This document shows positions 17,488 to 26,440 of a DNA stretch of 64,000 bases, piece after piece. The first letter of the stretch is position 1, and the number at the start of each line of letters is the position of its first letter. The notes under the pieces were generated by a model. That model was not told the DNA's origin and did no database searches. It was given only the letters and a program-made list of their open reading frames with translations. A program made the translations under genes and the position numbers. This DNA comes from Microbacterium sp. MYb72 (GTDB lineage: Bacteria > Actinomycetota > Actinomycetes > Actinomycetales > Microbacteriaceae), in the NCBI RefSeq assembly GCF_002979415.1, contig NZ_PCOT01000005.1, positions 92,363 to 156,362 of the forward strand, written 5' to 3'.

Positions 17488-18330
17488 TCACAGCTCGTTC
17501 ACGCGCTGCCGTGATGCGGACAGCTCCTCCGCTGCGCTCACGACGTCGGATGTCGCCGTATCCAGGAGCGCCTGAGCGGCCGAGGCATCCGCCGTCGCCC
17601 TGGCGAGTCGATCGCGCATCCGTGCGAGCTCCGTCTCGAGCTCCTCGATCTGCGCAGGCAGCCGAGCGGTCAGAGCCTCGGCGTCTCTCACCGCCCTCTG
17701 CGCTGCGTGCTGCCGCTGTTCGGCGTGAGCAAGAGCCTTCTCCGCGTCGCTGACCGCACGTTCCGCATCCCTCCGCATCCGTCGCGCTCGCACCTCATCG
17801 AGAGGAGGGGTGGAAGCGGGCGCGGCATCCGACACTCCGCCCGCGACGACCGACTCCAGATCCACCGGGGCGGAGGGTTCGAGCTCTCGGATCAGCCGAC
17901 CGGAAGCGACGGCCGCCGCTGCATCCGGATCGAAGAACGCCGCGGTGAGTGTCTGCCGCACCGCTTCGGAGGTGGCTGGCGTGATGCGCTCGCCCTGCGC
18001 CGACGCCAGTGAGGTCGCTTCCGCAGCCAGGCGCTGAGTGAGTGCGCGACGTTCACGACCGAGGCTCGCCAGCGTCGCCGCGTCGAGGTCGGCCTGCGCG
18101 TCGCGGAGCTCCTGCGCCAACTGCAGTGCTTCACCGAGTTGGGAGGGGCGTTCGCGGGCGAACAGGTTCACGACCCACGCCGACACCGACGGCTTCTTGA
18201 GCGCGCGGATCCGATCGCCCGTGTCGCGATCGGCGGCCGCTGCCGCGAAGGCGTTCCGGGTCGCGACGAACTCGGCGGGTGGACCGGAGTACAGCGCGGC
18301 CGCCATCTCCGCGAAGTCGCGTGACGTCAT
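17488..18330 (-). CDS. conserved actinobacterial coiled-coil protein
   Basis: 280 residues, no known enzymatic motif. The N-terminal 150 residues are a helical domain conserved in actinobacteria (FVATRNAFAAAA, LKKPSVSAWVVNLFARERP). From about residue 170 to the end it is a highly charged coiled coil with heptads (RDAERAVSDAEKALAHAEQR ... AELETELARMRDRLARATADASAAQALL). Likely cytosolic and oligomeric. Function unknown; not a transposase despite occasional such labels in this family. Confidence 0.78.
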   Translation of the reverse strand: MTSRDFAEMAAALYSGPPAEFVATRNAFAAAAADRDTGDRIRALKKPSVSAWVVNLFARERPSQLGEALQLAQELRDAQADLDAATLASLGRERRALTQRLAAEATSLASAQGERITPATSEAVRQTLTAAFFDPDAAAAVASGRLIRELEPSAPVDLESVVAGGVSDAAPASTPPLDEVRARRMRRDAERAVSDAEKALAHAEQRQHAAQRAVRDAEALTARLPAQIEELETELARMRDRLARATADASAAQALLDTATSDVVSAAEELSASRQRVNEL

Positions 18331-18448
18331 CGGACGACGGGTGAGACGATCGGCGCGGCGCGGCAGATGTGGGCGGGCATCGATCGAGAGTACCGAGGAA
18401 ACGTGAGCGCCGTCAGCCCTGTTCTTCGGGACCCTGGCGCAGACGGAA

Positions 18449-18480
18449 GAGCCCGCCCCGACGCAGGTCGGGACGGGCTC
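18449..18480 (-). terminator. terminator of glnA1
   Basis: 14-base stem with one mismatch (18449-18462 with 18467-18480) and a 4-base loop, 19 bases after the glnA1 stop. Confidence 0.8.
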
Positions 18481-18498
18481 ATCGTGAACGTCGGGCGA

Positions 18499-19923
18499 TC
18501 AGACGCCGTAGTACAGCTCGAACTCGAACGGGTGCGGTCGCTGGGCCATCGGCAGGATCTCGTTCTCGTACTTGTAGGAGATCCAGGTCTCGATGAGCTC
18601 CTCGGTGAACACGCCGCCCTCGAGGAGGAAGGCGTGGTCCTCGCGCAGGGCCTCCAGCGAGTCCAGCAGCGAGTTCGGCACCTGCGGGATGTTCTTGGCC
18701 TCCTCGGGCGGGAGCTCGTAGAGGTCCTTGTCGACGGGCTCGTGCGGCTCGATGCGGTTCTTGATGCCGTCGAGGCCGGCCATGAGCTGCGCGGCGAAGG
18801 CGAGGTACGGGTTGCCGGAGGCGTCGGGCGCACGGAACTCGATGCGCTTCGCCTTCGGGTTGGAGCCCGTGATCGGGATGCGGATCGCGGCCGAGCGGTT
18901 TCCGGCCGAGTAGACCAGGTTGACCGGGGCCTCGAAGCCCTTGACCAGACGGTGGTAGCTGTTCAGGGTCGGGTTGGTGAAGGCGAGCAGCGCCGGAGCG
19001 TGCGCCAGGATGCCGCCGATGTACCAGCGCGCGATGTCGCTGAGCTGGCCGTAGCCGGCCTCGTCGTAGAAGAGCGGCTTGCCGTCGCTCCACAGCGACT
19101 GGTGGGTGTGCATGCCCGAGCCGTTGTCGCCGAAGAGCGGCTTCGGCATGAACGTCGCGGTCTTGCCCCACTGGTCGGCGGTGTTCTTGACGATGTACTT
19201 GAACTTCAGGATGTCGTCTGCCGCGTGCACCATGGTGTCGAAGCGGTAGTTGATCTCCTGCTGACCGGCGGTGCCCACCTCGTGGTGCGAGCGCTCGAGG
19301 ATGAACCCGGCCTCGATGAGCTTGAGGGTGATGTCGTCGCGGAGGTCGGCCGTCTTGTCGACGGGGGAGACGGGGAAGTAGCCGCCCTTGTACGGCGTCT
19401 TGTTGCCGAGGTTGCCGCCCTCTTCCTCACGGCCGGTGTTCCACGCGGCCTCTTCGGAGTCGACCTTGTAGAAGCTCTCGCCCGCGGTGACGGAGTAGCG
19501 GACCTCGTCGAAGATGTAGAACTCGGCCTCGGGCGCGAAGAACGCGGTGTCGGCGATGCCGGTCGACGCGAGGTACTTCTCGGCGTTCTTGGCGACCTGA
19601 CGTGGGTCCTTCGAGTAGATCTCTCCGGTGCGGGGGTTGTAGATGTCGAAGACCATGACGAGCGTGCTCGCCTCGCGGAACGGGTCGACATAGGCGGTCG
19701 TGACGTCAGGGATGAGCTGCATGTCGGACTCGTGGATGCTCGCGAAGCCGCGGATCGAGGAACCGTCGAACAGCTGGCCGTTGACGAAGAAGTCCTCGTC
19801 CACCGTGGATGCCGGGATGTTGAAGTGCTGCTGCACACCGGGGAGATCGGTGAAACGGATGTCAAGGAACTTGACGTCGTTCTCCGTGATGTAGCTCAGT
19901 ACCTCGGACGAATCTTTGAACAT
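18499..19923 (-). CDS. glnA: type I glutamine synthetase, GlnA1
   Basis: Main assimilatory glutamine synthetase, 474 residues. Seen: [18 protein letters not shown] and FDGSSIRGF (N-terminal domain), [50 protein letters not shown] with [15 protein letters not shown], and the adenylylation loop [10 protein letters not shown] with target Tyr402. It is therefore the GS-I-beta type regulated by GlnE. A Shine-Dalgarno (AGGAG) precedes the ATG. About 60-100 bases upstream are four GlnR-type half-sites. A hairpin terminator follows the stop. Confidence 0.97.
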   Translation of the reverse strand: MFKDSSEVLSYITENDVKFLDIRFTDLPGVQQHFNIPASTVDEDFFVNGQLFDGSSIRGFASIHESDMQLIPDVTTAYVDPFREASTLVMVFDIYNPRTGEIYSKDPRQVAKNAEKYLASTGIADTAFFAPEAEFYIFDEVRYSVTAGESFYKVDSEEAAWNTGREEEGGNLGNKTPYKGGYFPVSPVDKTADLRDDITLKLIEAGFILERSHHEVGTAGQQEINYRFDTMVHAADDILKFKYIVKNTADQWGKTATFMPKPLFGDNGSGMHTHQSLWSDGKPLFYDEAGYGQLSDIARWYIGGILAHAPALLAFTNPTLNSYHRLVKGFEAPVNLVYSAGNRSAAIRIPITGSNPKAKRIEFRAPDASGNPYLAFAAQLMAGLDGIKNRIEPHEPVDKDLYELPPEEAKNIPQVPNSLLDSLEALREDHAFLLEGGVFTEELIETWISYKYENEILPMAQRPHPFEFELYYGV

Positions 19924-19984
19924 GTACGACTCCTGTAATGCGGATCGATGGCTTCACGGCCATTCTGCACAGTACGGCTGGAGG

Positions 19985-20022
19985 ATTTCTCCGGGGTGTC
20001 CGCTTTGTTTCGAGCTTGTTAC
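19985..20022 (-). promoter_or_regulatory. GlnR-type operator upstream of glnA1
   Basis: Read on the minus strand, four half-sites occur with exact 6-base gaps: GTAAC (20022-20018), GAAAC (20011-20007), GACAC (20000-19996), GAAAT (19989-19985). This matches the actinobacterial GlnR consensus of alternating gTnAc and GaAAc boxes spaced by 6 bases. It sits between glnA1 and the RDD gene and predicts nitrogen-limitation control of glnA1. Confidence 0.8.
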
Positions 20023-20047
20023 GGCGGAGGCACCCGCGGACGCTGGG

Positions 20048-20053
20048 TAGGCT
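20048..20053 (+). promoter_or_regulatory. -10 box of the RDD gene
   Basis: TAGGCT ends 6 bases before the GTG start at 20060. Confidence 0.5.
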
Positions 20054-20059
20054 GGACAA

Positions 20060-20491
20060 GTGACGGATGCTGTGAACTCGTACCCCGGTGAACGACTCGG
20101 TCTTCCAGAGCAAGGTCCCGGGAGCATCGCCCGCCCCGGCCGGCGGATCGGCGCGCTGCTGATCGACTATGCGGCGGCGAGCATCATCGCGACGGCGTTC
20201 TTCGGATTCAACCAGTTCGCGCTGCCCTCGGAGGCCGGTCTCAGCCAGTTCGCGCCCATGGCCGTGTTCGCGGTGATGCAGATCCTCTTCATCCCCACCG
20301 CTGGCGGCAGCCCGGGGCACCGCATTCTCGGCATGCGTGTGGTTCCCTTCGCCGGCCCCGGCTGGGTCGGCCTGTGGCGCCCCGTCGTCCGCACGCTCCT
20401 GCTGGTCATCGTCATCCCCGCGGTGGTATGGGACGCCGATCAGCGAGGACTCCACGACAAGGCGTCAGGGCTGATGCTCATCCGCGCCTGA
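20060..20491 (+). CDS. RDD family membrane protein
   Basis: 143-residue membrane protein with an RDD domain (R..ALLIDY...; about three transmembrane segments; SPGHRILGMRVVPF; ending HDKASGLMLIRA). The usual Arg-Asp-Asp appears as RRIGALLIDY. In Mycobacterium tuberculosis the equivalent gene (Rv2219A) also lies between the DUF4191 gene and glnA1, so the order is ancestral. GTG start with a -10 box 6 bases upstream. Transport function is possible but unproven. Confidence 0.85.
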   Translation: MTDAVNSYPGERLGLPEQGPGSIARPGRRIGALLIDYAAASIIATAFFGFNQFALPSEAGLSQFAPMAVFAVMQILFIPTAGGSPGHRILGMRVVPFAGPGWVGLWRPVVRTLLLVIVIPAVVWDADQRGLHDKASGLMLIRA

Positions 20492-20497
20492 CGCGGC

Positions 20498-20977
20498 TCA
20501 CTCCTTGCCGCGGTTGCGGCGGCGCGCCTCTCGGGGAGCGCGTCCGCCCACGAAGGAGCGGGCGGGATCGACGACGTACCCCTGACGCAGCGCCTCGCGG
20601 CCGATGAGCATCCGGAACCCCATCTCGTCGCGGTTGCTCAGCGTGACCTCGGCGAGGACCTCGCGGTCGTGCAGGCGGATGAGCAGCTCGACGACGAAAC
20701 GCTCCTGCGCGTGGCCAGAGGAGCTGCGGACGGCCCGCCGATCGTGCACGGGGCACTCCACCTCGACGGTGTCCTCCTGGCTGTCCTGCCAGGGCTTGAC
20801 GCGGAATCGCACCCACTCCTCGCCGTCGCGCTCGAACTCGCGGATCTCGAAAGCGTGCAGCGATGAGGTGCGCGCGCCCGTGTCGATCTTGGCTTTCAAC
20901 CAGTCGACGCCGAGATCGGGCAGGCTCACCCATTCTCGCCACCCGATAAGAGTGTTTGAATGGGATGTCTTACTCAC
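20498..20977 (-). CDS. RimB-like retropepsin-type (ATP-dependent zinc protease family) protein
   Basis: 159 residues. The pattern GWREWVSLPDLGVDWLKAKIDTGARTSSLHA carries the aspartic-protease DTGA motif of the family that includes RimB and archaeal/bacterial RimK-associated proteases; the middle VRSSSGHAQERFVV and NRDEMGFRMLIGREAL complete the retropepsin fold. GTG at 20977 has AGGA 8 bases upstream; ATG at 20986 is an alternative. It is divergent from rimK at 21004 with only about 26 bases between the starts, so the pair is very probably functionally linked in adding and trimming glutamate tails. Confidence 0.83.
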   Translation of the reverse strand: MSKTSHSNTLIGWREWVSLPDLGVDWLKAKIDTGARTSSLHAFEIREFERDGEEWVRFRVKPWQDSQEDTVEVECPVHDRRAVRSSSGHAQERFVVELLIRLHDREVLAEVTLSNRDEMGFRMLIGREALRQGYVVDPARSFVGGRAPREARRRNRGKE

Positions 20978-21003
20978 CCGATACATCCTGGCAGGAAAAC
21001 TTC

Positions 21004-22191
21004 GTGAAGATCGCTGTGCTCTCCCGTGCGCCGCAGGCGTACTCAACCCAACGACTCCGTGCAGCGGCACTCCAGCGCGGGCACAACGTCAAGGTGTTGA
21101 ACACGCTGCGCTTCGCGATAGACCTCACGGCCGATGAACCGGACCTGCATTATCGGGGGCGTCAGCTCAGCGACTACGACGCGATCCTGCCGCGCATCGG
21201 CAACTCGATCACGTACTTCGGCACCGCCGTGGTGCGCCAGTTCGAGCAGATGGACGTGTACACGCCGAACACGGCGAACGGCATCTCCAGTGCGCGCGAC
21301 AAGCTCCGCGCGAACCAGATCCTGTCGCGCCACAACATCGCGATGCCGCCGACCGCTTTCGTCCGCAATCGCGCCGACGTGCGCCCGGCGATCGAACGCG
21401 TGGGAGGCGCCCCCGTCGTGATCAAGCTCCTCGAGGGCACGCAGGGCATCGGGGTTATCCTCGCTCCGCAGGTCAAGGTCGCCGAGGCGATCATCGAGAC
21501 CCTGCACTCGACGAAGCAGAACGTGCTGATCCAGAAGTTCATCTCGGAGAGCCGTGGCAAGGACATCCGCGCCCTCGTCGTGGGCGACCGCGTCGTGGCG
21601 GCCATGCGACGCTCGGCAGCCGGCGACGAGTTCCGGTCGAACGTGCACCGGGGCGGCTCAGTGGAGGCCATCGAGCTCGACCCCGTGTACGAGCGCGCCG
21701 CGGTGCGCTCGGCGCAGATCATGGGCCTGCGCGTCGCCGGAGTCGACATGCTGGAGGGCGAGGACGGCCCGCTCGTCATGGAGGTGAACTCCTCTCCGGG
21801 GCTCCAGGGCATCGAAACCGCCACGAAGCTCGACGTCGCGGGTGCGATCATCGACTACATCGCCGGCCAGGTCGCCTTCCCTGAGATCGACGTGCGACAG
21901 CGGCTCACCGTCTCGACCGGGTACGGAGTGGCAGAGCTCATGGTTCACGGGGCGGTGGATCTCGTGGGCAAGACGCTCGGCGAGGCGGGGCTGTGGGAGC
22001 GCGACATCACCGTGCTCACGCTGCACCGGGGTGTCAGCGTCATCCCCAACCCGCGCAAGCACGTGATCCTCGAGGCCGACGATCGGCTCTTCTGCTTCGG
22101 CAAGCTCGACGAGATGCGCTCCATGATCCCCGAGCGACGTCGGCGCCGTGCGAAGGTGCGTCGTCTGCCCCGCCAGCCGCTCTCCGAGTGA
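21004..22191 (+). CDS. rimK: RimK-type ATP-grasp glutamate ligase fused to an RCK_C (TrkA-C) domain
   Basis: 395 residues, against about 300 for E. coli RimK. Residues 1-290 are the ATP-grasp ligase: KIAVLSRAPQAYSTQRLRAA, the DAILPRIGNSITYFG segment, GAPVVIKLLEGTQGIGV, and DMLEGEDGPLVMEVNSSPGLQGIE with the metal ligands. Residues about 300-375 (GVAELMVHGAVDLVGKTLGEAGL ... VLTLHRGVSVIPNPRKHVILEADDRLFCFG) match the C-terminal regulatory domain of potassium channels and transporters (TrkA-C), which binds small anions or cyclic nucleotides. The GTG start gives the standard RimK N terminus and has AGGA 8 bases upstream. A hairpin follows. Confidence 0.9.
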   Translation: MKIAVLSRAPQAYSTQRLRAAALQRGHNVKVLNTLRFAIDLTADEPDLHYRGRQLSDYDAILPRIGNSITYFGTAVVRQFEQMDVYTPNTANGISSARDKLRANQILSRHNIAMPPTAFVRNRADVRPAIERVGGAPVVIKLLEGTQGIGVILAPQVKVAEAIIETLHSTKQNVLIQKFISESRGKDIRALVVGDRVVAAMRRSAAGDEFRSNVHRGGSVEAIELDPVYERAAVRSAQIMGLRVAGVDMLEGEDGPLVMEVNSSPGLQGIETATKLDVAGAIIDYIAGQVAFPEIDVRQRLTVSTGYGVAELMVHGAVDLVGKTLGEAGLWERDITVLTLHRGVSVIPNPRKHVILEADDRLFCFGKLDEMRSMIPERRRRRAKVRRLPRQPLSE

Positions 22192-22196
22192 ACGAC

Positions 22197-22236
22197 GAAG
22201 CGCGGCCGCCCTCCTGACGAGGTGCGGCCGCGCTTC
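22197..22236. terminator. bidirectional hairpin terminator
   Basis: 13-base perfect stem (GAAGCGCGGCCGC, 22197-22209, with 22224-22236); an inner CCTC/GAGG pair extends it. It lies between convergent rimK and the DUF4191 gene. Confidence 0.82.
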
Positions 22237-22256
22237 TTCGTGTGCGGGGCGTTCGA

Positions 22257-22967
22257 TCAGCGCGGACGCTGCGAACGGACCTTGGTGGGGTCGATGCCCT
22301 TCGGGATCGGCAGCGAGGAGAGCGACTGGGAGACCGAGTCGATGCGGCGGATGACCGCGCCCATCGTCGCCTTGTCGATGGCCTTCGGAAGCTTCTTGAT
22401 GGTCTTCGCCAGGTCGGCGATCGTGACGTCGTCGTCGCCATGGCCGACGTAGAGCACCGTGACGGGAACACCGTGCGCGACGCGCTCCGCCTTGCTGCGC
22501 TCATCGTTGACCAGGCGGGTGAGGCGTCCGCGAGAACCCTCGCCGACGACCACGACGCCGCCGCGTCCGACCGTGCGGTACACGGCATCCTGCGTCTTCG
22601 GGTTGATGCCCACCGGCGTCTCGGAGGCCTGCCAATTGCGGCCGAGGCTCGTGCTCAGCACATGACCCGTCGCGCCGGGCATGCCGTCGATCTTCTGGTA
22701 CATGGCGGACGTCGACAGGCGCGTCATGAGGAACATCGCACCGAGGATGCCGAGCATGAGACCGGAGATGCCCCACAGGACCAGCGTCCAGATCTGGAAC
22801 GGCGGGATGACGTATCCGGCGATCAGCCCGACGAGGACGCCGGCGACGAGGATGGCGATCTGCGCCCACGGAAGCCAGGGATAGATCTCACGGGTGAACT
22901 TGAAGAGGGACCTGATCTGGGAGAAGAACCCAGGACGCTTCTCAGGTGCGGACGCGCGGTTTGCCAT
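22257..22967 (-). CDS. DUF4191 membrane protein
   Basis: 236 residues; two adjacent transmembrane helices near residues 35-80 (PWAQIAILVAGVLVGLIAGYVIPPF, ILWGISGLMLGILGAMFLMT), followed by a soluble domain with ATGHVLSTSLGRNWQ and GRGGVVVVGEGSRGRLTRLVNDE. Matches the actinobacterial DUF4191 family (Rv2219 type), whose gene usually follows lipB-lipA. Here no lip genes are beside it. Start at 22967 is set by the family N terminus and by a TAGGCT box 7 bases upstream. Function unknown. Confidence 0.87.
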   Translation of the reverse strand: MANRASAPEKRPGFFSQIRSLFKFTREIYPWLPWAQIAILVAGVLVGLIAGYVIPPFQIWTLVLWGISGLMLGILGAMFLMTRLSTSAMYQKIDGMPGATGHVLSTSLGRNWQASETPVGINPKTQDAVYRTVGRGGVVVVGEGSRGRLTRLVNDERSKAERVAHGVPVTVLYVGHGDDDVTIADLAKTIKKLPKAIDKATMGAVIRRIDSVSQSLSSLPIPKGIDPTKVRSQRPR

Positions 22968-22974
22968 GGGTATC

Positions 22975-22980
22975 AGCCTA
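22975..22980 (-). promoter_or_regulatory. -10 box of the DUF4191 gene
   Basis: TAGGCT on the minus strand ends 7 bases before the ATG at 22967. Confidence 0.5.
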
Positions 22981-23131
22981 CCGATTCCCCGGTGCGTCCG
23001 ATGTCCCGTTCGCGCCGGGCGGATTCCACTCTTCGTCCACAGCGGTCGATTCGCGACGGATCCATCCACATCACCCGCTTTCGCCACCACGGCGCTGGCG
23101 GATGCGCTGTCATGGTCGCATGGTGAGGGAG

Positions 23132-24607
23132 ATGAACGCGGCGACCGGGCTGGTGCCCGGTGCGCACCGCGCGATCAGGGTGCTCGATGCGGACGAGGGG
23201 CCGTTCCGGGGCACGTTGGTCGCAGACGGCGAAAGGGTCGCCGTCTGCGCGGATGCGGCCGCGTTCAGCGGGTGGACGGGGTGGATGCTCGCGGGGAGCG
23301 ATCATGTGGCCGGTCCGCTCGACCTCGTGCGTCGTGCCGACGGGCACGACGTGCTGCTGCCGTGGTGCACGGAGCGGATCTCGGCGTTTCTGGGGCGCCG
23401 AGCCGCTGCGGGCTCCACGCTCGCCCCTGGGGAGGTGAGCACCCTCGTGGCGAGTCTGCTGCGGGGTGTGGCGGAGTGCGGGGAGAGGATCGCCGAGGGG
23501 AGCGGCACCTGGTGGATCACGGACGGAGGTCGGCCGATGTTCGTGATCGGGGAGGGCGAGGACGTGCGGATCGCGACCGCGCGGATCGTCGAGCTGGTGC
23601 AGCGGGAATGCACCGACCGGGCGCTGGGGCGGCTGCTCTCCTCCGTGCAGGGTGGGCTCACGGAGGGGAGCAGCAGGCCGCGGATGCTGCCTCAGCACCT
23701 CACGCGATGGGAGGCGGAGCTGTTCGAGCTCGCGGCGCCGAGGGCGCTCGACCGGGAAGTCCTGGCGCCAGAGAGGGTTCGCGACATCGAGATGCTCCGC
23801 GACGAGGACCCCCGCGCGCAGGTGTGGAGTCGGCGGGAACTCCGACGCGCCTCTGACGAGGGCGATGCGTCCAGGGGAGTAGGACGTGCCGTCCGCTCAG
23901 CTCTGGTGGGATGGGGGCGGGCTGCTTCCGGGACGATGGCCGACCTGCTTCTCCGTCTGCGACCTGACTCCGGCCGCGGTGTTGCGCGGGAGACAGGCGC
24001 TGGCTTGCGGAGCCGCATCGGTCGCGGGCGGCGTGACGACGGACAGAGTGACAAACGTCGGGAGGGCGACGGCGGACGGGTGCCGAGGCCCCAGCGGCGC
24101 CGAGCGCAGATGATCGCCGGTGTCGCCGCCGTGGCAGTCCTGGCCGTGGGGTTGCTGTGGCCCGCCGATGGCGCAGAGACGGTCGGTGCCGTGACACCGG
24201 AGACGCGGGTGTCCACTCCGCCGGAGTCCCCGGCCGCGACACCTGATGCACTTCCGCACAGCGCGCCGGAGTCGCCGGGCCCTGAAGAGGATCCGCTGGC
24301 GTCGGGTCCCGTGCTTCTCGACACGATCTCACAGTGCCTCGCTGAGTCCGATGCCGCGTGCACGGAGGCGGTGGCCGAAGGTTCAGCCGGTGTCGTCGAT
24401 GCGCTGGCGGTCGCGCTGCGGGGCGAGGAGCGACCGGAACTCGCGCTGGTCGACGAGTACGGCGACGTCGCAGTGGTGCGGATGTCAGCGGTCGCAAGGG
24501 AGGATGGCGGTTCTCCCTCCGAGGGCGAGCGGATGCTCGTGCTCGTGCGCCTTAACGAGCACTGGCTGGTCCGCGACGTGTACGACGTCGCGGACCAGCC
24601 AGGGTGA
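23132..24607 (+). CDS. unrecognised single-pass membrane protein
   Basis: 491 residues; I do not recognise a family. Residues 1-250 are a soluble cytoplasmic domain with an arrangement resembling a degenerate protein-kinase or FHA-type scaffold (VAGPLDLVRRADGHDVLLPW; STLVASLLRGVAECGERI), without catalytic motifs. A basic stretch precedes one transmembrane helix at about residues 327-345 (MIAGVAAVAVLAVGLLWP), then a Pro/Thr/Glu-rich linker and an extracytoplasmic domain of about 110 residues (TISQCLAESDAACTEAVAEG). The start could also be the ATG at 23120. It lies where actinobacterial relatives carry lipB and lipA. Confidence 0.7.
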   Translation: MNAATGLVPGAHRAIRVLDADEGPFRGTLVADGERVAVCADAAAFSGWTGWMLAGSDHVAGPLDLVRRADGHDVLLPWCTERISAFLGRRAAAGSTLAPGEVSTLVASLLRGVAECGERIAEGSGTWWITDGGRPMFVIGEGEDVRIATARIVELVQRECTDRALGRLLSSVQGGLTEGSSRPRMLPQHLTRWEAELFELAAPRALDREVLAPERVRDIEMLRDEDPRAQVWSRRELRRASDEGDASRGVGRAVRSALVGWGRAASGTMADLLLRLRPDSGRGVARETGAGLRSRIGRGRRDDGQSDKRREGDGGRVPRPQRRRAQMIAGVAAVAVLAVGLLWPADGAETVGAVTPETRVSTPPESPAATPDALPHSAPESPGPEEDPLASGPVLLDTISQCLAESDAACTEAVAEGSAGVVDALAVALRGEERPELALVDEYGDVAVVRMSAVAREDGGSPSEGERMLVLVRLNEHWLVRDVYDVADQPG

Positions 24608-24615
24608 TGCTGTGA

Positions 24616-26373
24616 TCAGGCTCCGAGGTCTGCCGCGAAGTTCGCCGCCTCGAGGCGGGCCTTGACCGCACCGAGGAAGCGAGCTGCGTCGGCGCCGTCG
24701 ATGATCCGGTGGTCGTACGAGAGCGCGAGGTACACGTACGAACGGACGGCGATCGCATCGGCGCCGCCCACCTTCACGAGACCGGGGCGCTTGACGACGG
24801 TTCCGGTGCCGAGGATCGCGGACTGCGGCAGGAAGACCACCGGAGTGTCGAACAGCGCGCCGCGCGAACCGGTGTTGGTCAGCGTGAACGTGCCGCCGGC
24901 GAGCTCGTCGGGCTTCAGCTTGTTGTCGCGAGTGCGAGCAGCGAGGTCGGCGATCTCATGAGCGATCTGAGCGATGTTCTTCGACGCCGCGTCGCGCAGG
25001 ACGGGAGTCAGCAGGCCGCGCTCGGTGTCGACCGCGATCGACAGGTTCTCGGTCGCCGGGTAGACGATCTGGTCGCCGTCGACCGTGGAGTTCACGATCG
25101 GGAAGGCGCGCAGAGCCTCGGCGGCGGCCAGGGCGAAGAACGGCAGGAAGGACAGCTTGTCGCCGGTCTTCTGCAGGAACGATCCCTTGACGCTGTCCCG
25201 ATAGTCGGCGAGGGCCGTGACATCGACCTCGACAACCGTCGTCAGCTGGGCCGTCTGCTGCATCGAAGCGACAGCGCGCTCCGCGAGCACCTTGCGCAGA
25301 CGCGACATCGGCTGCGTCGTACCGCGCAGCGGCGACACCTCGAGAGGAGCGGGAGCCGGAGCAGCGGGTGCGGCAGCGGCAGGCGCGGTGGCTGCGGCCT
25401 CGGCGGCCTTGAGCACGTCCTCCTTGCGGATGCGTCCTCCGACACCGGTGCCGGCGACGGTCGCGAGGTCGACACCCTGCTGCGAAGCGAGGCGGCGCAC
25501 GAGCGGCGTCACGTAGACGTTGTCGTTCTCCGCAGCGGCCGGGGCCGGTGCGGCGGCGGGTGCCGGTGCGGCTGCAGGCGCCGGGGCAGCTGCGGGAGCG
25601 GGAGCGGGAGCCGGTGCGGCGGCGGGTGCCGGTGCGGCAGCGGGTGCCGGTGCGGCGGCGGGTGCCGGTGCGGCAGCGGGTGCCGGTGCGGCGGCGGGTG
25701 CAGGAGCCGCTGCAGGTGCCGGAGCAGCGGGCGCCGCGGCGGCGGGTGCTGCACCGGAGCCGACACGCGCGAGCACGGCGCCGACGGCGACGGTCTCGTC
25801 TTCACCGGCGACGATCTCCTGCAGGACGCCGGCGACCGGCGACGGGATCTCGGTGTCGACCTTGTCGGTCGAGATCTCGAGCAGGGCCTCATCGACCGCG
25901 ACGGTGTCGCCGACCTGCTTCAGCCAGCGGGTGACGGTGCCCTCGGTGACGCTCTCGCCCAGTTCGGGGAGGACGATGTCGGTGGCGTCGCCAGCCGGTG
26001 CGGCAGGGGCCGCGGGTGCGGACGCAGCGGGTGCGGCCTCGGCCTGTGCACCGACGCTGGGGTCGGCCGGCTCGGGGGTCGCCTCTGCAGCAGGGGCCGC
26101 GGCTGCCGGGGCATCCGCGGTCGGTGCTGCGCCGCTGCCGTCGCCGATGCGCGCGAGAAGCGCGCCGACCTCGACGGTCTCGTCCTCGGCGACGAGGATC
26201 TCCTCGATCACGCCGGTGACAGGGGAGGGGATCTCGGTGTCGACCTTGTCGGTCGAGATCTCGAGCAGGCCCTCATCCGCCTGCACCGTGTCACCGACCT
26301 GCTTCAGCCAGCGGGTGACCGTACCCTCTGTGACGCTCTCACCGAGAGCGGGGAGGATCACGGATGTGCTCAT
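24616..26373 (-). CDS. sucB: 2-oxoacid dehydrogenase E2 (dihydrolipoamide acyltransferase), two lipoyl domains
   Basis: 585-residue acyltransferase core of a 2-oxoacid dehydrogenase complex. Order: lipoyl domain 1 with Lys43 and lipoyl domain 2 with Lys171 (both [14 protein letters not shown]), a long Ala/Pro linker, the peripheral-subunit-binding domain near residues 290-325 ([23 protein letters not shown]), and the catalytic domain ending with SYDHRIIDG (His555, Asp559). Actinobacterial proteins named SucB usually act as the E2 of pyruvate dehydrogenase, with the 2-oxoglutarate E2 fused to E1; so pyruvate is as likely a substrate. Downstream of pepA-lpd; AAGGAG precedes the ATG. Confidence 0.95.
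   Translation of the reverse strand: MSTSVILPALGESVTEGTVTRWLKQVGDTVQADEGLLEISTDKVDTEIPSPVTGVIEEILVAEDETVEVGALLARIGDGSGAAPTADAPAAAAPAAEATPEPADPSVGAQAEAAPAASAPAAPAAPAGDATDIVLPELGESVTEGTVTRWLKQVGDTVAVDEALLEISTDKVDTEIPSPVAGVLQEIVAGEDETVAVGAVLARVGSGAAPAAAAPAAPAPAAAPAPAAAPAPAAAPAPAAAPAPAAAPAPAAAPAPAPAPAAAPAPAAAPAPAAAPAPAAAENDNVYVTPLVRRLASQQGVDLATVAGTGVGGRIRKEDVLKAAEAAATAPAAAAPAAPAPAPLEVSPLRGTTQPMSRLRKVLAERAVASMQQTAQLTTVVEVDVTALADYRDSVKGSFLQKTGDKLSFLPFFALAAAEALRAFPIVNSTVDGDQIVYPATENLSIAVDTERGLLTPVLRDAASKNIAQIAHEIADLAARTRDNKLKPDELAGGTFTLTNTGSRGALFDTPVVFLPQSAILGTGTVVKRPGLVKVGGADAIAVRSYVYLALSYDHRIIDGADAARFLGAVKARLEAANFAADLGA
25610..25699 (-). repeat. 18-bp tandem repeat array in the E2 linker
   Basis: Five contiguous 18-base units alternate between two versions differing at one base (GGCGGCGGG or GGCAGCGGG core), giving a 36-base higher-order period. 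They encode the APAAAP repeats of the flexible linker between lipoyl and binding domains. Degenerate copies flank both sides. Confidence 0.9.
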
Positions 26374-26440
26374 GACGGAGTCTCCTTCAGGAAGTTGTAT
26401 GACGCTTGTCTAGCTTAGTGAACTGCGCACCGGTTGGTGC

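Noticed and set aside
25540-25740. Short direct repeats considered as a CRISPR array
   Set aside because: Units are contiguous without spacers and encode the in-frame Ala/Pro linker of the E2 protein.
24709-26418. 569-codon plus-strand frame opposite the E2 gene
   Set aside because: Gly/Arg/Cys-rich mirror of the Ala/Pro linker; antisense artefact.
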